Assembly (NCBI RefSeq): GCF_011193355.1
Contig: NZ_CP049780.1
Location: 7,222,634-7,286,633, forward strand
Source: Streptomyces sp. JB150
GTDB lineage: Bacteria > Actinomycetota > Actinomycetes > Streptomycetales > Streptomycetaceae
DNA length: 64,000 nt
Reading direction: 5' to 3'
The notes under the pieces are model-generated. The model was not told the origin of the DNA and searched no databases. It saw only the letters and a list, made by a program, of their open reading frames with translations. Positions 60,060-64,000 of this stretch are shown piece by piece. Numbering within the stretch: position 1 is the stretch's first letter; each line of letters starts with the position of its first letter. Both the position numbers and the translations under genes were made by a program.

Positions 60060-61922
60060 GTGACCGACGCACACCGGCACCCCCGCGGCAGGCTGATCGG
60101 CGCCCTCACGGCCACCGCACTGGCCGCCTGCGCGCTCGCCGCCCTGCCGCAGCCCGCGCACGCGGCCACCGCGCGGCAGGTGGAACGCCTCGACCGGGGA
60201 CTGACCAGCGTCCACACCAGCGGCGGAAACCTGGTGTCGTGGCGGTGGCTGGCCACCGACCCGAACGACGTGGCGTTCAACGTCTACCGCGGCGGCACCA
60301 AGCTCAACTCCGCCCCGCTGACCGCCTCGACCAACTACTTCGACGCCGGCGCCGCGGACTCCGCCGACTACACCGTGCGCGCGGTGGTGAACGGCACCGA
60401 ACAGCCCGCCTCCGAGAAAGCCCTGCAGTTCCGGTCCGGCTACCTGGACGTACCCCTCTCCCCGCCCGCCGGCGGCACCACCCCCGACGGCGTCGCCTAC
60501 ACCTACGAGGCCAACGACGCCTCCACCGGCGACCTCGACGGGGACGGAAGACTCGACCTGGTCCTGAAGTGGCAGCCGACCAACGCCAAGGACAACTCGC
60601 AGTCCGGCTACACCGGCAACACCGTCGTCGACGGCATCCGGCTGGACGGCACCCGGCTGTGGCGCATCGACCTGGGCCGCAACATCCGCTCCGGCGCCCA
60701 CTACACCCAGTTCCAGGTCTACGACTACGACGGCGACGGCAAGGCCGAGGTCGCCATGAAGACCGCCGACGGCACCCGGGACGGCACCGGCGCCGTCATC
60801 GGCAACGGCTCCGCCGACCACCGCAACTCCAGCGGCTACGTCCTGTCCGGCCCCGAGTACCTGACCATGTTCAACGGGCAGACGGGCAAGGCCATGCAGT
60901 CGGTGGACTACGTCCCGGCCCGCGGCACCGTCTCCTCCTGGGGCGACTCCTACGGCAACCGCGTCGACCGCTTCCTCGCCGGCACCGCCTACCTCGACGG
61001 CACCCGCCCCTCACTCATCATGGCCCGCGGCTACTACACCCGCACCGTCATCGCCGCCTGGGACTGGCGGAACGGCTCCTTCACCCGCCGCTGGACCTTC
61101 GACACCAACTCCTCCACCAACACCGGCAAGGGCTACGACGGCCAGGGCAACCACAGCCTGTCGGTCGCCGACGTGGACGCCGACGGCAAGGACGAGATCG
61201 TCTACGGGGCGATGACGGTGGACGACAACGGCGCCGGCCTGTGGACGACGAAACTCGGCCACGGCGACGCGGGCCACGTGGGCGACCTCAACCCCTCCCG
61301 GGCGGGCCTGGAGTACTTCAAGGTCTCCGAGGACTCCTCCAAGCCCGGTTCCTGGATGGCCGACGCCCGCACCGGCCAGATCCTGTGGCAGACCGCCTCC
61401 GGCAGCGACAACGGGCGTGGCGTCGCCGCCGACGTCTACGCCGGCAGTCCGGGCGCCGAGGCCTGGTCGGCAGCCGACACCACCCTGCGCTCGGCCACCG
61501 GCGCGTCCCTCGGCCGCGAACCCTCCAGCGTCAACTTCCTGTCCTGGTGGGACGGCGACCCCGTGCGCGAACTCCTCGACGGCACCCGCATCGACAAGTA
61601 CGGCACCTCGGGCGACACCCGCCTGCTGACCGGCTCCGGCGTGTCCGCCAACAACGGCACCAAGTCCACCCCGGCGCTCTCCGGGGACATCCTCGGCGAC
61701 TGGCGCGAGGAGGTGATCTGGCGGACGAGCGACAACCGCGCCCTGCGCATCCACGCCACCCCGCACCAGACCAACACCAAGATCACCACCCTGCTCCACG
61801 ACACCCAGTACCGCACCGCCCTGGCCTGGCAGAACACCGCCTACAACCAGCCCCCGCACCCCAGCTTCTTCCTCGGCAACAACATGCCCACCGCGCCCCG
61901 CCCCACCGTCTACACACCCTGA
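60060..61922 (+). CDS. Secreted rhamnogalacturonan lyase, PL11 family
   Basis: A 620-aa extracellular lyase that cleaves the rhamnogalacturonan-I backbone of pectin. Signal peptide to about residue 35 (RGRLIGALTATALAACALAA, ending AHA). The mature enzyme has an N-terminal beta domain (about 36-125) then the eight-bladed PL11 propeller with calcium loops such as DLDGDGRLDLVLKW and DYDGDGKAEVAMKTADGT, and VADVDADGKDEIVYG. GTG at 60060 has GGAGG 5 nt upstream. A LacI-type operator controls it. The broken esterase gene is divergent. A hairpin follows the stop. Confidence 0.94.
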   Translation: MTDAHRHPRGRLIGALTATALAACALAALPQPAHAATARQVERLDRGLTSVHTSGGNLVSWRWLATDPNDVAFNVYRGGTKLNSAPLTASTNYFDAGAADSADYTVRAVVNGTEQPASEKALQFRSGYLDVPLSPPAGGTTPDGVAYTYEANDASTGDLDGDGRLDLVLKWQPTNAKDNSQSGYTGNTVVDGIRLDGTRLWRIDLGRNIRSGAHYTQFQVYDYDGDGKAEVAMKTADGTRDGTGAVIGNGSADHRNSSGYVLSGPEYLTMFNGQTGKAMQSVDYVPARGTVSSWGDSYGNRVDRFLAGTAYLDGTRPSLIMARGYYTRTVIAAWDWRNGSFTRRWTFDTNSSTNTGKGYDGQGNHSLSVADVDADGKDEIVYGAMTVDDNGAGLWTTKLGHGDAGHVGDLNPSRAGLEYFKVSEDSSKPGSWMADARTGQILWQTASGSDNGRGVAADVYAGSPGAEAWSAADTTLRSATGASLGREPSSVNFLSWWDGDPVRELLDGTRIDKYGTSGDTRLLTGSGVSANNGTKSTPALSGDILGDWREEVIWRTSDNRALRIHATPHQTNTKITTLLHDTQYRTALAWQNTAYNQPPHPSFFLGNNMPTAPRPTVYTP

Positions 61923-62310
61923 CCGGCTGACCAGGTCAAGCCACACACCAGGTGCGGCCCAGGCGGCAGCTGACAGCACGTCGCCGTCAACTGCCGCCGC
62001 AGGCAGTCAACTTCCGGGGAGGGACTGGGGAGATCCATCACGGAGCGTCTCGAGGGCGTCCGTCTTGGTCGGCTGGCCGGACACAAGACGTCGTTTCTCC
62101 TGCGCCAGGTGAGGGCAGATCGGCCGGAGTGGACCCAAAGGCCGAGCAGGGTAACCCGCACCGCGGTGAGGGGGACGGAGGCCCGTTCGTATCGTCATCG
62201 ACGACCGAGCCACCCGCCCCCAGCCCGACGCGGCCGACGAGCAGTGACAGCACGAAAGCCCCGGCGCTGAAGGGTTGGGACGATCCGCACTACCGCGTTC
62301 CGCCGACGCG
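61923..62310. other. 388-bp stretch without a confident gene
   Basis: Holds the PL11 hairpin terminator (61963-61997) and then about 310 bp of slightly lower GC. Open frames on the minus strand (around 62007-62253) have no ribosome-binding site, no family resemblance and poor codon bias. It may be degenerate DNA. Confidence 0.45.
61963..61997 (+). terminator. Terminator hairpin after the PL11 gene
   Basis: GCGGCAG-c-TGAC-a-GC pairs with GC-c-GTCA-a-CTGCCGC around a short loop, 40 bp after the stop codon. No U tract. Confidence 0.7.
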
Positions 62311-62967
62311 TCACACCGCGCCGGTGAGACCCGCGAGCGTCAGCGCCCTGGTGACGGCCGGCAGATCCGGCGGGCCGTCGCCAGGAACCTCGGGCCGCAG
62401 GCGGTCCAGCAGCGGCCGCGGCCGGAGCCGGTACGCCTCGGCGTCCGTCAGGAACGCGTCCGGTCCCGGACCGCCGGGCGTCTCGTCGAGGCGGGACGCC
62501 AGATCGCCGAGGACGCGTTCCCGGTCGACGAAGCCGCTCAGGCCGCAGTCCAGGCCGTCGTCGTGGAGGTCGGCCGGGTACGGGGCGCGGGCCCAGGCCC
62601 CGTTCTCGTACCAGTAGACGCACCCCAGCTCGTACCCTTCGAGCCGGTCGCGCAGTTCCTCGTACGGCAGCCAGCCGGGGGCGCCCGCCAGCATGTCGAT
62701 CGGCGGGTCGTACCACTTCACGCCGCTCGACTCGTCCTCGCCGTACAGCACGTAACGGCCCTCGCCCCTCCGGGACATGGTCCACCAGGTGCAGCCGCTG
62801 TCGTCCCAGTGGAGTCCCGTCGCGTCGATCCAGCAGCCGGTGCGGTGCCCGCCGCGGCGGCCTTCCCGTCCGGTGGTCGCGTCGAGGGCGGCGAGCAGGG
62901 CCCACCGCGCCCACAGCACCTCGCCCGGCGGAAGGTCCTCCGGCAGCCCCGGCCGGTGAATGGTCAT
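62311..62967 (-). CDS. Conserved hypothetical protein
   Basis: A 218-aa acidic soluble protein rich in Trp, Tyr and Asp (CWIDATGLHWDDSGCTWW, then YVLYGEDESSGVKWYDPP). I do not recognise a domain; the style resembles Streptomyces hypotheticals of immunity- or SMI1-like type, but no motif proves that. Codon bias is strong and the ATG at 62967 is clear. Single gene. Confidence 0.65.
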   Translation of the reverse strand: MTIHRPGLPEDLPPGEVLWARWALLAALDATTGREGRRGGHRTGCWIDATGLHWDDSGCTWWTMSRRGEGRYVLYGEDESSGVKWYDPPIDMLAGAPGWLPYEELRDRLEGYELGCVYWYENGAWARAPYPADLHDDGLDCGLSGFVDRERVLGDLASRLDETPGGPGPDAFLTDAEAYRLRPRPLLDRLRPEVPGDGPPDLPAVTRALTLAGLTGAV

Positions 62968-63060
62968 GTACGCCCCCGTATGCGGTCGTCCCCGGCGATG
63001 ATCACCGCAACAGTACGGTGCGCCGGGGCCGGCCGCCGGGCCGGCCCCGGCCGGCGGGTG

Positions 63061-63834
63061 TCAGGAGCCCGCCGGACCCGGCCGCGCGGACGAGCCCGCC
63101 GCGACCCGTTCCGGCACCTGGAGGTGGTACACGTGGAAGGCCCGCCCGATCACGGGCTGGGCGACGTTGCGGACGCGGACGCCGCCGCTGGTCATGCCGT
63201 GCTCGGTGCCCGCGTGGGCGTGGCCGTGCACCGCGAGATCCGCTCCGGCGGTGTCGATCGCCTCGGCCAGCAGGTAGCTGCCGAGGAACGGATAGATCTC
63301 CAGCGGCTCCCCGGCCAGCGTGTCGGGGACGGGGGAGAAGTGGGTCAGCGCGATCCGTACGTCGCAGTCCTGCTCGTCCAGCCGCTCCAGCGCCGTACGC
63401 AGCCCGTCCGCGCAGCGGCGGGTGTAACGCACGAACTCCTTCATCAGCGGCTCGCCGAACTCCCCGGCGTTGCGGCCCGCGAATCCGCCGCAGAACCCCT
63501 TCGTGCCGGCCACGCCGACCCGCCCCCGCGCGCAGTCCAGGACCGTCTCCTGCCCCTCCAGCACCCGCACGCCGCCGTCCTGGAGGATCGCGGTCACCTC
63601 GTCGGGCTGTTCGTCGTGGTGGTCGTGGTTGCCCAGGACCGCCACCACCGGCACCCCCAGGTCCTTGACCTCCCGCGCCACCACCCTGGCCTCCTCGGGG
63701 GTGCCGTGCCGGGTCAGGTCGCCCGCCAGCAGCAGCAGGTCGGCGCAGTCGGGCAGGGTCTCGAACGCGGGCCGCAGCACTCCCTGGCTGTCGGGCCCCA
63801 TGTGGATGTCTCCGACGGCTGCGATGCGGATCAT
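63061..63834 (-). CDS. Metallophosphoesterase
   Basis: A 257-aa calcineurin-like phosphoesterase with the full set of dimetal motifs: GDIH (9-12), GDLTRHG, GNHDHH, THFSP and VHGHAHAG. There is no signal peptide. ATG at 63834 overlaps the stop of the upstream gene (ATGA), so the two are coupled. Physiological substrate unknown; a nucleotide phosphatase or phosphodiesterase role is likely. Confidence 0.92.
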   Translation of the reverse strand: MIRIAAVGDIHMGPDSQGVLRPAFETLPDCADLLLLAGDLTRHGTPEEARVVAREVKDLGVPVVAVLGNHDHHDEQPDEVTAILQDGGVRVLEGQETVLDCARGRVGVAGTKGFCGGFAGRNAGEFGEPLMKEFVRYTRRCADGLRTALERLDEQDCDVRIALTHFSPVPDTLAGEPLEIYPFLGSYLLAEAIDTAGADLAVHGHAHAGTEHGMTSGGVRVRNVAQPVIGRAFHVYHLQVPERVAAGSSARPGPAGS

Positions 63835-64000
63835 GCCAGCTCCTCCGCGTGGTCGGGGGACGACGCTTCGGCGACCACCAGGTCGCAGCGCACGGTGAGT
63901 CCGCTCAGCGTCTCGTCCACGATCCGGTGGACCTCGTCCCGGCAGTGGGCGGATGGCACGGTCCCGGTCACCAGCACCGACTCGCCGTGCACCGCGACCT
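63831..64000 (-). CDS. BON-like domain protein, 5' end outside the window
   Basis: The frame is open from the right edge to TGA 63831-63833 and gives 55 residues including VHGESVLVTGTVPSAHCRDE and HRIVDETLSGL. The pattern of a G-V-T-G strand followed by a charged helix resembles a BON/osmY-type domain. It overlaps the metallophosphoesterase start by 4 bp and is probably its operon partner. The N-terminus and total length are unknown. Confidence 0.65.
   Translation of the reverse strand, partial: VAVHGESVLVTGTVPSAHCRDEVHRIVDETLSGLTVRCDLVVAEASSPDHAEELA

Noticed and set aside
62007..62253. Minus-strand small open frames
   Set aside because: No ribosome-binding site, weak codon bias and no family resemblance.

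Overview
The window is high-GC DNA with strong G/C third-codon bias, many GTG starts, long runs of 4-bp stop/start overlaps and Streptomyces-typical families (DUF2243-CtaG pair, DUF4132/MoxR/VWA/SWIM locus, GlxA-type regulator, SCO0854-like protein). The source is almost certainly a Streptomyces or close relative, in an accessory or arm-like part of the chromosome. No rRNA, tRNA, CRISPR array or intact mobile element was seen.

Layout. 1-9 kb: a P450 cut by the left edge, an MFS exporter, a cyclophilin, a large SCO0854/TerD-like protein, a LysR regulator divergent from a PLP dehydratase with a clear inverted repeat between them, and a DUF2243-CtaG pair. 9.7-23 kb: one long leftward operon of five coupled genes (DUF4132 protein, 1765-aa giant, MoxR ATPase, DUF5682-VWA fusion, SWIM protein), a probable multi-protein chaperone or conflict-type machine. 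23-27 kb: small acidic proteins, an MBL hydrolase, an SDR and a nitronate-monooxygenase-like flavoprotein.

27.1-41.2 kb is the most interesting part. A beta-propeller gene diverges from a complete FecB-FecC-FecD-ATPase metallophore uptake operon. Immediately after it comes a 37-aa precursor peptide with a near-perfect Shine-Dalgarno, followed by a tight operon for a YcaO-type RiPP: RRE/ThiF-like protein, CocE-type hydrolase, YcaO, SagB-type dehydrogenase and two ABC exporter-fold subunits. Two matching Fur-family (Zur/Fur-like) operators lie in front of the uptake operon and in front of the precursor gene. I infer one metal-controlled system in which a ribosomal peptide is modified into a metallophore that the uptake system recovers. 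This is a hypothesis from layout and operators, not a demonstrated function.

41-58 kb: ordinary metabolic and regulatory genes (two-domain VOC protein, GCS2 ligase, DHFR-like reductase, a hydrolase divergent from a TetR regulator, a saccharopine-dehydrogenase-like enzyme divergent from a GlxA-type AraC regulator, a lipoprotein, an SRPBCC/FAD-oxidoreductase/SDR group, an ArsR-VOC pair, and a hypothetical-Fic pair whose first gene has no canonical start). 58.9-64 kb: an SGNH esterase broken by an in-frame stop beside an intact secreted PL11 rhamnogalacturonan lyase with a sigma-70-type promoter and LacI-type operator, then a hypothetical, a metallophosphoesterase and a truncated BON-like protein at the right edge. 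Short tandem repeats of 17-24 bp recur in both intergenic and in-frame positions.
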